52,455 bases of DNA. It comes from Alkalimonas sp. GTDB lineage: Bacteria; Pseudomonadota; Gammaproteobacteria; Enterobacterales; Alteromonadaceae. The notes beneath the pieces were generated by a model, which did not search any database, had not been told where the DNA came from, and was given only the letters and a program-made list of their open reading frames with translations. Made by a program: the position numbers and the translations under genes. The DNA lies in NCBI RefSeq assembly GCF_020831925.1, contig NZ_JAFIFQ010000024.1, forward strand, positions 1-52,455, written 5' to 3'. Below, one piece after another: positions 26,011-38,671 of the stretch. The stretch's first letter is position 1, and each line of letters begins with the position of its first letter.

Positions 26011-28770
26011 TCACACCTGTCGTTCTGGTGTTGCTACCAGTTGTTGCCACTCGGTGCCTGCTAAATCCTGCAACAGGCCTTGCACCACGTCGGCCAGCTC
26101 CAGCATTTCAGGTTCCAGCAGCTCCAGGCTTTGACCACGTTTTAGCTGCGTTTCTAACTGCTCCGTCAACTGCTTTAATTGTGGCACACCACTGTAGCAG
26201 GTGGCTCCATGCAACTTGTGCACATGGTGCAACAGTTGCTCTGCATCACGTTGTTGCCAGGCATTTTCAATATGCTGATAGGATTCCGGCAAGGAGTTGC
26301 AGAGCATTTGCAGCATTTCCAGTGCCAGCTCAGCTTTGCCACCAGCACGTTGCAGGGACAACGACCAGTCGATGTAGTTGCTGTGCGGTATGGCAGGCTC
26401 TTGTCGGAGCTGGGCGCTGGGTTTGCTCAGTGTCAGATGCTCTTGCAACGTCAGTTGCAGCATGTATTCATCCAGCGGCTTGCTCAAGAAATCAGCAAAA
26501 CCCAACTGCAACAATCGCTCACGCTCACCGGCAACCGCATGAGCGGTAACCGCGATCACTGGCGTTTGCTCATTCAGTGAGCTTTGTTGGATCTTGTGAC
26601 AAGCCTCAACACCATCCATCACTGGCATATTAATGTCCATAAAGATCATGTCGTACAGATGCTGGGTGGCTTTGTGCCAAGCTTCAGCACCATGTACCGC
26701 TGTATCCACATGCAGCACGAGTTCCGACAACAAGGTGTGAATTAACTTCAGGTTGGCTTCGTTATCATCTACCACCAGCACCCGCAAATTGGCTTTGGCA
26801 GGTTTTAATGCCACAGCATGGATGCTGACCTGTTGCACATAGGGCTGGGCCAGCACCAGCGCTAATTTACGGTGATGCACCGGCTTTGAGAGGCAAGCAT
26901 CTGCACCGGATAACTGAATGGCTTCACGCAGGTGCGGTGAGAGTGTATTGACCAGCAAAAAGCAATGATCGCATTGCGGTCTGACACGCTGCACCAGCTC
27001 CTGGATTTGGTTCAGCTGATGCAATGATAAGGTGCGGCCAAGCAAGGCAAAGTCGTAATGCTGTTGATGTGCCAAGGCTTGTTGCAATTGAGCCTGGGTG
27101 GCACAGAGGGTGACATTAAGCCCCCAACTAAGCAGTAGGTTGCTGCAGGCTTCACGTGAGTATTGTTGCGGCTCGAAATACAGCAAGCGTTTGCCATCCA
27201 GCAATTCGAGCGGTAAAGGTTCTGCCACCGTGGTTGGATGCCGTTTGCACTCGAGTGTAAACCAAAAAGTGGCCCCTTTACCGGCCTGGCTGTCAACGCC
27301 GATATGGCCCGACATGGCATGCACCAACTTTTGCGAAATCATCAGGCCTAGGCCTGCACCGGTGTGTTTGCCAATATTGGTTTTCTGGTGGCCAGAGCCA
27401 CGAAATACTTGTTGCTGCTGTTCTTCGGTCAGGCCAATGCCGGTATCTTGCACCGAAATATGCAAGCTCAGTTGATGTTCGGATAAAATGCTTGCGCGTA
27501 CCCGGATCAGTACGCTGCCCCGGTCGGTAAATTTAATGGCATTACCGGCAATGTTCATCAGTACCTGGGTTAACCGGGTAGCATCTACCACGATGTCATC
27601 CGGACAGCTGGGGTCGACAATCAGGGCTAGCTCCAGTTGCTTCTCAAATGCCTGAGCGGCCAGCAGCTCGGTGGCATCATCCAAGAGTTCACGCAAGGAC
27701 ACCGGCTGTTGGTTCAGCGGCATTCTTCCTTCTTCAAGCCGGGCGAAATCCAACACATCATTGACCAGCACCAGCAGGCTATTGGCCGACTTCTGAATGG
27801 TTTGTAAGTAGTCGAATTGACTGGCGCTAAGCTGGGTTTTTAGTAATTGTCGGGTAAAACCAAGCACGCCATTCAGAGGTGTGCGTAATTCATGACTCAT
27901 TTTGGCTAAAAATTCGGTTTTTTGCCGGTTTTCTTCCATGGCTTTGCGTTTGCCAAGTTCGAGCTCAATGCTTTGTACTTCCAGCTGCTCCATGCTTTGT
28001 TGTAAATCGGCGGTGGCCTGTTCGACCTGATGCTGCATGTCATCCTGCAGCTCCTGGCAGCACGTGATCAGTTGCTCAATGCCCTGGGTTAACTGCTGCA
28101 GTTCGCTGGATTGCTCTGAACTCGATTTCATCGGTAAGGATAATGATTGAGCTTGCTGAATGAGTTGCAGCATCTGCTGGATGGGCCGGTTAATAGTGCG
28201 GCTGGCCAGCCAGCCCAGTACAGTGCTAAGCAGTAATGCTGCCAGCACGGCCAGCACGGACGTCAGGATAGACGATTGTCTTGCCAGAATCAGGCTATCA
28301 CGCTGCAGTCGTACCGCCAGATAACCTAGTTGCTGAGGTGCTACTTCTGGCTCTGCCTGCTGCCAAATAGGTGTTCGAATAATTAACCAGTTGGCGGCGC
28401 TTTCTAACTCTGTAAATTGCAACGGAGCTTTGTTGCCTTGGAGCGTGAGTTGATGAATGCCAGGGTAGTGATTGCTGGTCGCTATCAGTTGGTGTTGAGG
28501 GTCAAATACCGTAATACTCTTAACCAATGGGGAGTTTTTTCGGTGGCTGACATCCAGCAATTGACCAAGCATATACTGGTTGTTTTGTGCCAGCGCTTCA
28601 GCACTGGCCAGTGCCAGCGGTTCGGCGATATTGCTGGCCTGTTGTTCTAAAAAGTGCCGTACATCCTGAGTGCGGGCCTGGGTAAAATACCAGCCAAGCA
28701 GTGCACTGATCAGAAAAGTCGGTGCAACAATCAGCAACAGAACACGGTGATGCAGCGCAAGAGTCGTCAT
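26011..28770 (-). CDS. barA: Hybrid sensor histidine kinase BarA (GacS-type)
   Basis: The 919-residue protein has two transmembrane helices (about residues 9-28 and 165-188) around a periplasmic sensor, a HAMP domain, and a kinase core with the phospho-histidine H293 (AKMSHELRTPLNGVLG). ATP-binding boxes NIAGNAIKFTD and GAGLGLMISQKL follow. A degenerate receiver-like domain (about 520-640), a true receiver with D712 (IFMDINMPVMDG) and an HPt domain with H851 (HVHKLHGATCYSG) complete it. BarA phosphorylates UvrY/GacA, which activates csrB. It is divergent from rlmD, as in E. coli. Confidence 0.92.
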   Translation of the reverse strand: MTTLALHHRVLLLIVAPTFLISALLGWYFTQARTQDVRHFLEQQASNIAEPLALASAEALAQNNQYMLGQLLDVSHRKNSPLVKSITVFDPQHQLIATSNHYPGIHQLTLQGNKAPLQFTELESAANWLIIRTPIWQQAEPEVAPQQLGYLAVRLQRDSLILARQSSILTSVLAVLAALLLSTVLGWLASRTINRPIQQMLQLIQQAQSLSLPMKSSSEQSSELQQLTQGIEQLITCCQELQDDMQHQVEQATADLQQSMEQLEVQSIELELGKRKAMEENRQKTEFLAKMSHELRTPLNGVLGFTRQLLKTQLSASQFDYLQTIQKSANSLLVLVNDVLDFARLEEGRMPLNQQPVSLRELLDDATELLAAQAFEKQLELALIVDPSCPDDIVVDATRLTQVLMNIAGNAIKFTDRGSVLIRVRASILSEHQLSLHISVQDTGIGLTEEQQQQVFRGSGHQKTNIGKHTGAGLGLMISQKLVHAMSGHIGVDSQAGKGATFWFTLECKRHPTTVAEPLPLELLDGKRLLYFEPQQYSREACSNLLLSWGLNVTLCATQAQLQQALAHQQHYDFALLGRTLSLHQLNQIQELVQRVRPQCDHCFLLVNTLSPHLREAIQLSGADACLSKPVHHRKLALVLAQPYVQQVSIHAVALKPAKANLRVLVVDDNEANLKLIHTLLSELVLHVDTAVHGAEAWHKATQHLYDMIFMDINMPVMDGVEACHKIQQSSLNEQTPVIAVTAHAVAGERERLLQLGFADFLSKPLDEYMLQLTLQEHLTLSKPSAQLRQEPAIPHSNYIDWSLSLQRAGGKAELALEMLQMLCNSLPESYQHIENAWQQRDAEQLLHHVHKLHGATCYSGVPQLKQLTEQLETQLKRGQSLELLEPEMLELADVVQGLLQDLAGTEWQQLVATPERQV

Positions 28771-28853
28771 GGCGAAAGCGGCTTGCTACAATAGCTCATT
28801 GATTCAGCTATCATGACACAACCGTCAGAAAATGCCTACAAGGGTCTTTGGCT

Positions 28854-30179
28854 ATGGCCATCATTTATCAAGCAAAAAAAGCTGTCGTTGCGAAGCCTGC
28901 CCAGCGTTTGACCATCAGTGCCTTAGATCATCTGGGGCAGGGGTTGGCGCGGCTGGATGGTCGTATGGTGTTTGTCCCGGGCGCTTTGCCGGGCGAAACG
29001 GTGCAAGTTAAGCTCAGTAGCCAGAAAAAAAACTTCAGCAAAGCCGAGCTGCAAAAGGTACTGACACCCTCGCCAGAAAGACAGCCTGCGGCCTGCCCGC
29101 ATTATCAGCAGTGTGGCGGTTGCCAGTTGCAACATGCCACACCTGCTGCACAGCTGCGTTGGAAGCAACAAGCGGTGCAGCAACTACTGTGCCATCAGCT
29201 TGGGCTTGAGCAACTGCCCTGGGAGGAGGCCATCACGGGCCCGGACTTTGGCTACCGTCGTAAGGCCCGCTTGGGAGTTTGGTATCAACAGAGCAAAAAG
29301 CAGTTTCAGCTGGGGTTTCGCCAGCAAGGCGATTTTCGCATTCAGCCACTGATGCAGTGTGCTGTGCTAAGCCCGGTGCTGCAGCCGGTGTTCGAGAAGC
29401 TGCTGCCAGTGCTGAAACGTTTGCAACAAGGGCGAAGTATTACGCATCTTGATCTGATTGATGCCGATGGCGTAGTTACTTTGGTGGTGCGTCATACCGA
29501 ACCACTTCCGCCCGGTGATATTGAGTTGCTCTGCGCCAGCTGGCCAGAGGCGTGCTGGTTGGGCGAAGCGGAGTCTGGTCAATTTACCCCCTGGCAGCAG
29601 GCGGATACTATGCTGCATTATTCATTGCCATCGCAGCAGTTGATGCTGCGTTTTCAGCCGGATGATTTTATTCAGGTCAATGACGCAGTGAATCAACAAA
29701 TGGTCGCAACGGCACTTGACTGGCTGGCAATTCAGCCGCAGGATCGGGTGCTGGATTTGTACTGTGGTATTGGCAATTTTAGCCTGCCGTTGGCGCAACA
29801 AGCCGCTGAAGTGTTTGGTGTGGAAGGCTTGGCGGCTATGGTCGAACGCGCTGCAACCAATGCCGCAAAGAATGGTCTTAGCAATGTGCAATTTGCGCAA
29901 GCGGATTTGCACCTGCCCTGGCCGGACACTGGCTGGAGCCAGCAGCGCTTTGATAAAGTCCTGTTGGATCCGGCCCGGGCCGGGGCGGTTGGCAGCATTG
30001 AACAACTGGGCCGCACCGGGGCCAGCATGATTTTGTATGTGTCCTGCAACCCGGAGACGCTGGCCCGAGATGCGACTCAGCTGCTTCGGCAGGGCTATCA
30101 GCTAACGCGGCTCAAAGCGGTGGAGATGTTTCCGCAAACCCGCCATTTGGAAGTAATGGCGCTGTTTGAGCAGTCTTAA
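28854..30179 (+). CDS. rlmD: 23S rRNA (uracil-1939-C5) methyltransferase RlmD
   Basis: The 441-residue protein has an N-terminal TRAM domain (TISALDHLGQGLARLDGRMVF in parts), a [4Fe-4S] cluster site (CPHYQQCGGCQLQH plus a later Cys), the SAM-binding motif DLYCGIGNFSLPLAQ, and the RUMT signature with catalytic cysteine (LYVSCNPETLARD). It methylates U1939 of 23S rRNA. ATG 28854 has an AGGG site; the frame also offers TTG 28848. The gene order barA-rlmD-relA is the standard one. Confidence 0.94.
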   Translation: MAIIYQAKKAVVAKPAQRLTISALDHLGQGLARLDGRMVFVPGALPGETVQVKLSSQKKNFSKAELQKVLTPSPERQPAACPHYQQCGGCQLQHATPAAQLRWKQQAVQQLLCHQLGLEQLPWEEAITGPDFGYRRKARLGVWYQQSKKQFQLGFRQQGDFRIQPLMQCAVLSPVLQPVFEKLLPVLKRLQQGRSITHLDLIDADGVVTLVVRHTEPLPPGDIELLCASWPEACWLGEAESGQFTPWQQADTMLHYSLPSQQLMLRFQPDDFIQVNDAVNQQMVATALDWLAIQPQDRVLDLYCGIGNFSLPLAQQAAEVFGVEGLAAMVERAATNAAKNGLSNVQFAQADLHLPWPDTGWSQQRFDKVLLDPARAGAVGSIEQLGRTGASMILYVSCNPETLARDATQLLRQGYQLTRLKAVEMFPQTRHLEVMALFEQS

Positions 30180-30207
30180 AGAAGAGAGTTATTACGCTCG
30201 GTGAGCA

Positions 30208-30317
30208 GCTCTGATGACTGGGTACGCTAAGCAGACGCTTTTTGCCATGGATGGCAAAACGCAGCCCCCATGGATGGGTTTACGGCGTGTCTGCGTGCGC
30301 TACCCAGTCGTCAGAGC
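30208..30317. repeat. MITE-like imperfect palindrome between rlmD and relA
   Basis: The outer arms GCTCTGATGACTGGGTACGC (30208-30227) and GCGCTACCCAGTCGTCAGAGC (30297-30317, given as its reverse partner) pair with one insertion and one wobble, and the inner arms AGCAGACGC and GCGTGTCTGC extend the stem. Two small hairpins sit inside: TTTTGCCATGGATGGCAAAA and CCCATGGATGGG. No coding capacity is present. The compact foldback shape and terminal inverted repeats suggest a non-autonomous mobile repeat of the type dispersed in Alteromonadales genomes. Only one copy was seen in this window. Confidence 0.65.
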
Positions 30318-30354
30318 CTGACTGATATCCGTATGAAACGACAAGGGGAAAACC

Positions 30355-32541
30355 ATGGTCACCGTTCGCCATGTGCACCGAACTGATAGCACTGAACTGC
30401 TAAGCCGTTTAACGGCGCTTAAGCTATCGGACAAGAAAATCGATGCACTGCTGGCTGCGGAGTCTTGGTTGCTACAGAACGAGCTGGGTGCCGACCAGCC
30501 CAAGCTGCGTGATGGCTGGGAAATGGTCGAAATTCTGTCCGAGTTACGGATGGATAAAGACGCCTTGCTGGCGGCCTTGTTGTTCCCGCTGTTTGATGCC
30601 GGCTTGCTGTCTGCCGAAAGCATTGAAGATAATTTCCCTTCCGCTGTACTGCCGATGTTGCTGGCGGTCAAACAGATGGAAGCCATCCGCAGTATTCCAA
30701 TTGGGGTCAACCAAACACTGCAACCTCAGCAAGCCGATAACTTGCGCCGCATGCTGTTGGCGATGGTCGAAGATGTGCGCGCTGTGGTGATCAAGTTGGC
30801 CAGTCAGATCTGTGAGCTGCGCAACGTTAAAAATGCCGACGAAGAAACCCGGGTTCTGGCTGCCAAAGAAACCAATGCCATTTTTGCCCCGCTGGCTAAC
30901 CGTTTGGGCATTGGTCAAATCAAATGGGAGCTGGAAGATCTGGCCTTTCGCTACCTGCACCCACAACTGTATAAACAGATTGCCAGCTTGCTGGAAGAAA
31001 AACGGCTTGATCGCGAACAGTTTATGCAGGATTTTGTCGCGCAGATTGAACGAAAAATCGAAGAAGCCGGCCTGGCTGCCGAAGTCTATGGCCGGCCCAA
31101 GCATATCTACAGCATCTGGAAAAAGATGCAGAAAAAGCATCTGGCTTTTGATCAGCTCTACGATATCCGCGCGGTGCGCATTGTCACAGAGAAAGTACAG
31201 GACTGTTATGCTGCCCTGGGTTTGGTGCATACCTCCTGGCGGCATTTACCTACCGAGTTTGATGATTACATCGCGACACCAAAGCAAAACGGCTATCAAT
31301 CCATTCATACCGTGGTGATAGGCCCGCAGGGGCGGGCGGTGGAAATCCAAATCCGTACCCGTCAGATGCACGAAGATGCCGAGCTGGGCGTGGCGGCGCA
31401 TTGGAAGTACAAAGAAGGCTCTCAGCATGGCCGCGAAGGTTATGACGAGAAAATTGGTTGGCTACGCAAGCTGTTGCAGTGGCAGGAAGAGGTGGTCGAC
31501 AGCGCGGATCTGGCCGAGGAGCTGCGTAACCAGGTTACCGAAGACCGGGTCTATGTCTTTACCCCCAAAGGCGACATTGTCGATTTACCGCTGGGTTCAA
31601 CGCCGCTTGATTTCGCCTACTATGTGCATTCCAGTGTGGGCCATCGCTGCATCGGGGCTAAGGTATCCGGCCGCATTGTGCCTTTTACCTACCAGCTAAA
31701 AACCGGCGATCAGGTGGAAATTTTGACCGGGCGCGAGCAAAACCCTAGCCGCGACTGGTTAAACCCGCACTTAGGTTATTTGAAGTCCAGCCGGGCCCGC
31801 TCCAAAGTACAGTACTGGTTCCGCCAGCAGGACAAGGATAAAAACCTGGCTGCCGGCCGTGACTTGCTGGACAGTGAGCTGGCGAAGCTTAATCTGCCGA
31901 TGGAGCATCCGGCCAAGGTATTGCAGCGCTTTAACGTCAACAGCATGGACGAGCTGCTGGTGGGCATTGGCGGCGGTGATATCAAGCTGACGCAGGTGGT
32001 GCATTACCTGCAAAGCCAGCAGCCTAAAACCAATGAACCACAAATTGATCCACGGCTTAAGCAAAAACCCAGTGCGCCCAGAGTCCAGAGTGATGTGGTG
32101 GTGCAGGGCGTAGGCAACCTGCTCACCCATATGGCCGGTTGTTGTCAGCCGCTGCCGGGTGATGCCATCATAGGCTACATTACCCAGGGCCGTGGTATTG
32201 CGGTGCACCGGGATGATTGTGATCAGTTTAAACTGATGGAAGCCCAGCATCCGGAGCGGGTGGTGGATGCCAACTGGGGCGATCAGTATGCCTCTGGCTA
32301 TGCGGTTGATATTCGCATTCTGGCGCATGATCGCAATGGTTTGTTGCGTGATATCACCAGCATTTTGGCCAATGAAAAAGCCAATGTCACCCAGATGAAC
32401 AGCCATTCCAACATCAAAGAACAAAGCGTGGTGATTACGATGACGCTGGAGCTGTACAACCAGGATTCATTGAACAAGCTGCTGAGTAAAATCAGCCAGG
32501 TCAGTGATGTCATTGAAGCCCGGCGCTGCCACCAAAATTAA
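30355..32541 (+). CDS. relA: (p)ppGpp synthetase RelA
   Basis: The 728-residue protein has the degenerate, inactive HD half typical of RelA (no HD pair in LLAALLFPLFDAGLLSAE), the synthetase domain (GRPKHIYSIWKKMQKKH, GYQSIHTVV, QMHEDAELGVAAHWKYKEG), a TGS domain (VYVFTPKGDIVDLPLGST), a zinc-finger region (AGCCQPLPGDAIIGY) and a C-terminal ACT domain. It makes pppGpp and ppGpp on ribosomes stalled with uncharged tRNA. The ATG has an AAGGGG site. It follows the MITE-like palindrome and precedes mazG. Confidence 0.95.
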   Translation: MVTVRHVHRTDSTELLSRLTALKLSDKKIDALLAAESWLLQNELGADQPKLRDGWEMVEILSELRMDKDALLAALLFPLFDAGLLSAESIEDNFPSAVLPMLLAVKQMEAIRSIPIGVNQTLQPQQADNLRRMLLAMVEDVRAVVIKLASQICELRNVKNADEETRVLAAKETNAIFAPLANRLGIGQIKWELEDLAFRYLHPQLYKQIASLLEEKRLDREQFMQDFVAQIERKIEEAGLAAEVYGRPKHIYSIWKKMQKKHLAFDQLYDIRAVRIVTEKVQDCYAALGLVHTSWRHLPTEFDDYIATPKQNGYQSIHTVVIGPQGRAVEIQIRTRQMHEDAELGVAAHWKYKEGSQHGREGYDEKIGWLRKLLQWQEEVVDSADLAEELRNQVTEDRVYVFTPKGDIVDLPLGSTPLDFAYYVHSSVGHRCIGAKVSGRIVPFTYQLKTGDQVEILTGREQNPSRDWLNPHLGYLKSSRARSKVQYWFRQQDKDKNLAAGRDLLDSELAKLNLPMEHPAKVLQRFNVNSMDELLVGIGGGDIKLTQVVHYLQSQQPKTNEPQIDPRLKQKPSAPRVQSDVVVQGVGNLLTHMAGCCQPLPGDAIIGYITQGRGIAVHRDDCDQFKLMEAQHPERVVDANWGDQYASGYAVDIRILAHDRNGLLRDITSILANEKANVTQMNSHSNIKEQSVVITMTLELYNQDSLNKLLSKISQVSDVIEARRCHQN

Positions 32542-32554
32542 CGGAAGCCACAGC

Positions 32555-33343
32555 ATGTCGTACCAGATGGATGATCTACTGGCCATTATGGCCAGGTTGC
32601 GCGACCCGGAGCATGGCTGCCCCTGGGACATCAAGCAAACTTTCAGCAGCATCGTGCCCTATACCCTGGAAGAAGCCTACGAAGTGGCAGATGCCATTGA
32701 GCGGCAAAGCTTTGATGAACTGAAAGACGAGCTGGGCGATTTGCTGTTTCAAACGGTATTTTATGCCCGCATGGCTGAAGAAGAAGGCCGCTTTCAGTTC
32801 AATGACTGTGTACAGGCCATCTGCGACAAACTGGTACGGCGTCACCCGCATGTATTTGCCGATAGCACAGTCAGCAATCCGGCTACGAATGCCGAGCAGG
32901 TACTGCAAAACTGGGAAGCTTTGAAAAGCGAGGAGCGTAAAGCCAGTGGGCAGCACAGCGTGCTGGATAATATTCCGGCCGCCATGCCGGCATTAAGCCG
33001 GGCTTACAAGCTGCAAAAACGCTGTGCCAACGTCGGTTTTGACTGGAGCGATGTGGCCGGTGCCTGGCTCAAAGTCAAAGAAGAGGTGCTGGAAGTCGAA
33101 GAGCTGCCAGCGGATAGCCCGGAACTGGCCGAAGAGCTCGGCGACTTGTTGTTTGCGCTGGTCAATGTAATCCGCAAGCATAAGCTGGAGCCGGAAGGTG
33201 TCTTGCGTCAGGCCAACAGCAAATTCGAGCGCCGTTTTCGTGCGGTGGAGGCAGAGCTGGCCAAGCGTGGCAAAACCCCGCAGCAAAGCGATTTAGCCGA
33301 GATGGATGCGCTGTGGGAGCAGATCAAACACCGAAACCGATAA
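32555..33343 (+). CDS. mazG: Nucleoside triphosphate pyrophosphohydrolase MazG
   Basis: The 262-residue protein has two MazG repeats. The first has LRDPEHGCPWDIKQTFSSI, EEAYEVADAI and DELGDLLFQTVFYARMAEE; the second has KVKEEVLEVEELPADSPELAEELGDLLFALVNVIRKH, shown here only through its EEVLEVE and EELGDLLFA acidic motifs. It hydrolyses NTPs and, in E. coli, lowers ppGpp after relA activation. The ATG at 32555 gives the family start; it lies 13 bases after relA. Confidence 0.94.
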   Translation: MSYQMDDLLAIMARLRDPEHGCPWDIKQTFSSIVPYTLEEAYEVADAIERQSFDELKDELGDLLFQTVFYARMAEEEGRFQFNDCVQAICDKLVRRHPHVFADSTVSNPATNAEQVLQNWEALKSEERKASGQHSVLDNIPAAMPALSRAYKLQKRCANVGFDWSDVAGAWLKVKEEVLEVEELPADSPELAEELGDLLFALVNVIRKHKLEPEGVLRQANSKFERRFRAVEAELAKRGKTPQQSDLAEMDALWEQIKHRNR

Positions 33344-33392
33344 CTTAAGTTGCAGCTGTGGAGCCTTGCTGTCGATTTTCCCTGCAACAGCA

Positions 33393-33421
33393 TTGAGCAG
33401 TTGGCATTGCTTTGCTATACT
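33393..33421 (+). promoter_or_regulatory. Probable sigma-70 promoter for pyrG
   Basis: TTGAGC at 33393-33398 and TATACT at 33416-33421 are separated by exactly 17 bases, so transcription would begin near 33428. The resulting 5' leader of about 117 bases contains the short hairpin at 33459-33475. Confidence 0.5.
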
Positions 33422-33436
33422 TTCCTCCCGTCCTGA

Positions 33437-36535
<3,099 letters not shown>

Positions 36536-36552
36536 CAGCCCTTGTTGCCGTT

Positions 36553-36594
36553 AAAACCCCTGCCAGGGTGGATACCCTGGCAGGGGTTTTTATA
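36553..36594. terminator. Strong bidirectional terminator between eno and selO
   Basis: A perfect 16-bp stem (36553-36568 with 36575-36590), with arms AAAACCCCTGCCAGGG and CCCTGGCAGGGGTTTT around a 6-base loop, is flanked by A and T runs, so it can end both convergent transcripts. Confidence 0.92.
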
Positions 36595-36595
36595 T

Positions 36596-38056
36596 TCAGG
36601 TGCCGCAAAAAGTCCGCTGCACTACTTCTTCCGGCTTCGGTGGGGCGATTAAATCGGCATCCGCTGCACTGGCAAAAGGTTTTTTCCAGGCCTGATGTAG
36701 CCGATGAAACAGGGTTAGGTCACCATCATCTTCGGCTTGTCGAATGGCTTTGGCAATTAAGTGATTGCGTGGGATCAACAGCGGATTCACGCTATCCATT
36801 TGCCCGGCTATCTCGTTATGACTGAGTGCTTGTTCTGTCAGCCGCGCCAGCCAGCGCTCGCGCCAGCTGGCAAAGGCAGCGGGGCTGGCAAAGAGAGCAC
36901 TGGCTTTGTTGTCCATCCCCGTCTGCAATTCACCACTCAGATAGCGAAAGCCTAAGGTAAAGTCCACCGCCTGCTGTTGCAATAGCTGCAAGTAATCGTC
37001 AATCAAGGTTTTGTCCGCAGGCACGGCTTGGCTGATGCCGAGTTTGGCGGCCATTTGCTCAAGCCACTGGGCTTCGTACTGTGGTTGAAACTGTTGCAGT
37101 GCTGCGGTGGCTTGTTCGACAGCTTGCTTTTCATCGTCGGCAATCAGCGGCAGCAGGCATTCGGCCAGCCTGGCCAGGTTCCACAGCGCTATCGGCGGCT
37201 GATTGCTATAGGCATAGCGGCCGCGCCGGTCAATCGAGCTAAATACCTTATCGGCCTGGTACTGATCGAGAAAAGCACAGGGGCCATAGTCGATGGTTTC
37301 ACCGCAGATGCTGGTATTGTCGGTATTCATCACGCCGTGAATAAAGCCCAATCGCATCCAGTGAGCAATCAGGGTGGTTTGTTTGCTGATGACTTGCTCC
37401 AGTAAGGCCAGATAAGGGGTGGCTGCTGAGCTGCAGTCAGGGTAATGGCGCTCAATCAGGTAATCGGCCAGGGTGCGCAAGAAGTCGGTATTGCCCAAAG
37501 CCGCAATGTACTGCACGGTACCGATACGGATATGGCTGCTGGCAACCCGGGTCAGGATGGCACCTGGCAGTTCATCATCGCGAAACACTGGCTGGCCGGT
37601 GGTAACGGCTGCCAGCGCCCGGGTGGTTGGCACGCCAAGTACCTGCATGGCTTCACTGACCAGATACTCCCGGATCACCGGGCCAATGGCAGAGCGACCA
37701 TCGCCACCACGTGAATAGGGCGTAGGGCCTGCGCCTTTGAGCTGAATATCATAGCGCTTACCATTGTGGGCAATGACTTCTGCCAGCAACAGCGCCCGGC
37801 CATCGCCCAGCTGCGGATTGTACTGGCCAAACTGATGGCCAGCATAGGCCTGCACCAGTGGCTTGGCCCAAGCGGGCACGGTGTTACCGGAGAATTGCAG
37901 CAAGCCTTGCTCGGTTTCACCTTGCTGCGCTGGCAGGTCAAGCTCTGTCGCCAGTTGCTGATTAAATGCCAGCCAGCTGGGGTTTGCTACCGGGCTGGCT
38001 TGCCAGGGCTGGAAAAAGACACTGGGTAAGCGGGAATAACTGTGATCAACCTGCAC
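36596..38056 (-). CDS. selO: Protein adenylyltransferase SelO (YdiU)
   Basis: The protein (486 residues from the chosen start) has the SelO motifs YAGHQFGQYNPQLGDGRALLL, LKGAGPTPYSRGGDGRSAIG, MNTDNTSICGETIDYGPCAFLD and the C-terminal QRTFCGT with a Cys where some eukaryotic forms carry selenocysteine. SelO is a pseudokinase-fold enzyme that transfers AMP to proteins in redox stress. The GTG at 38056 has a GGAG site and gives the normal length; a frame start at 38194 would add 46 unrelated residues. It converges with eno. Confidence 0.92.
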   Translation of the reverse strand: MQVDHSYSRLPSVFFQPWQASPVANPSWLAFNQQLATELDLPAQQGETEQGLLQFSGNTVPAWAKPLVQAYAGHQFGQYNPQLGDGRALLLAEVIAHNGKRYDIQLKGAGPTPYSRGGDGRSAIGPVIREYLVSEAMQVLGVPTTRALAAVTTGQPVFRDDELPGAILTRVASSHIRIGTVQYIAALGNTDFLRTLADYLIERHYPDCSSAATPYLALLEQVISKQTTLIAHWMRLGFIHGVMNTDNTSICGETIDYGPCAFLDQYQADKVFSSIDRRGRYAYSNQPPIALWNLARLAECLLPLIADDEKQAVEQATAALQQFQPQYEAQWLEQMAAKLGISQAVPADKTLIDDYLQLLQQQAVDFTLGFRYLSGELQTGMDNKASALFASPAAFASWRERWLARLTEQALSHNEIAGQMDSVNPLLIPRNHLIAKAIRQAEDDGDLTLFHRLHQAWKKPFASAADADLIAPPKPEEVVQRTFCGT

Positions 38057-38266
38057 GGGAAACTCCGAACGACTTTGGTGGTCTTCATTGTAGAGTGAGC
38101 CGCGGGAAGTCTCAATGCAGGTTTGGGTTTCAGTGATAAAGCAACTAAGCTCTAGGGAGTCGTTGTTTGCTGGGGTTTTGTTGCGCGGTATCAAAACCAG
38201 GGCGGGCTTTGCGCAGTATTATAAAGAATATAAGAAAATTTATTTTCACAATGCAGGAGTAACACC

Positions 38267-38560
38267 ATGTCTAAAACCAATGAAAAACGTCGCCAGTTTC
38301 TCAAACTCTCTGCCGGAGGTTTGATTGGTATGACGCTGGGCGGCATCAGTTTACGGGCGGTGGCCGCTGAAAAAATCAAGCTGGATGACCCGCTGGCTAA
38401 AGCCATGCGCTACACGCATGAGTCGGAGGTGGAAGGCCAGTATTGCCACAACTGCAACCTGATCCAGGGGGAGGAAGCCGATTGGCGCCCATGTGCCATT
38501 TTCCCGGGTAAATTGGTGGCCAACGAAGGTTGGTGTGCCGCCTGGGTCAAGATGCAATAA
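38267..38560 (+). CDS. High-potential iron-sulfur protein (HiPIP)
   Basis: The 97-residue protein has a twin-arginine signal (KRRQFLKLSAGGLIGM, cleavage near residue 34) and the HiPIP cluster cysteines C60, C63, C76 and C90 (C-x2-C-x12-C-x13-C) with the usual Tyr/Trp surroundings. It is a periplasmic one-electron carrier holding a [4Fe-4S] cluster at high potential, donating to cytochrome oxidases or reaction centres in Chromatiales-like bacteria. An AGGAG site precedes the ATG, and a terminator follows. Confidence 0.93.
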   Translation: MSKTNEKRRQFLKLSAGGLIGMTLGGISLRAVAAEKIKLDDPLAKAMRYTHESEVEGQYCHNCNLIQGEEADWRPCAIFPGKLVANEGWCAAWVKMQ

Positions 38561-38582
38561 GCTCTGTCTTGGTTTGTTACGG

Positions 38583-38613
38583 AAGGCCAGCTGCTAGGTA
38601 GCTGGCCTTTTTG
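38583..38613 (+). terminator. Terminator after the HiPIP gene
   Basis: AAGGCCAGCT pairs with AGCTGGCCTT around a 7-base loop and is followed by a T run. It ends the single-gene HiPIP transcript. Confidence 0.85.
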
Positions 38614-38671
38614 CCTTCTTTCGTGGTGCTTTTGCAGCTAAACTAAGGGGGAGCTGCTTAAGGAAATTGCT

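Noticed and set aside
30544-31245. 233-residue open frame opposite relA
   Set aside because: Antisense shadow of the RelA gene with low-complexity content and no family features.
31771-32424. 217-residue open frame opposite the 3' part of relA
   Set aside because: Antisense shadow of the TGS/ACT region of RelA.
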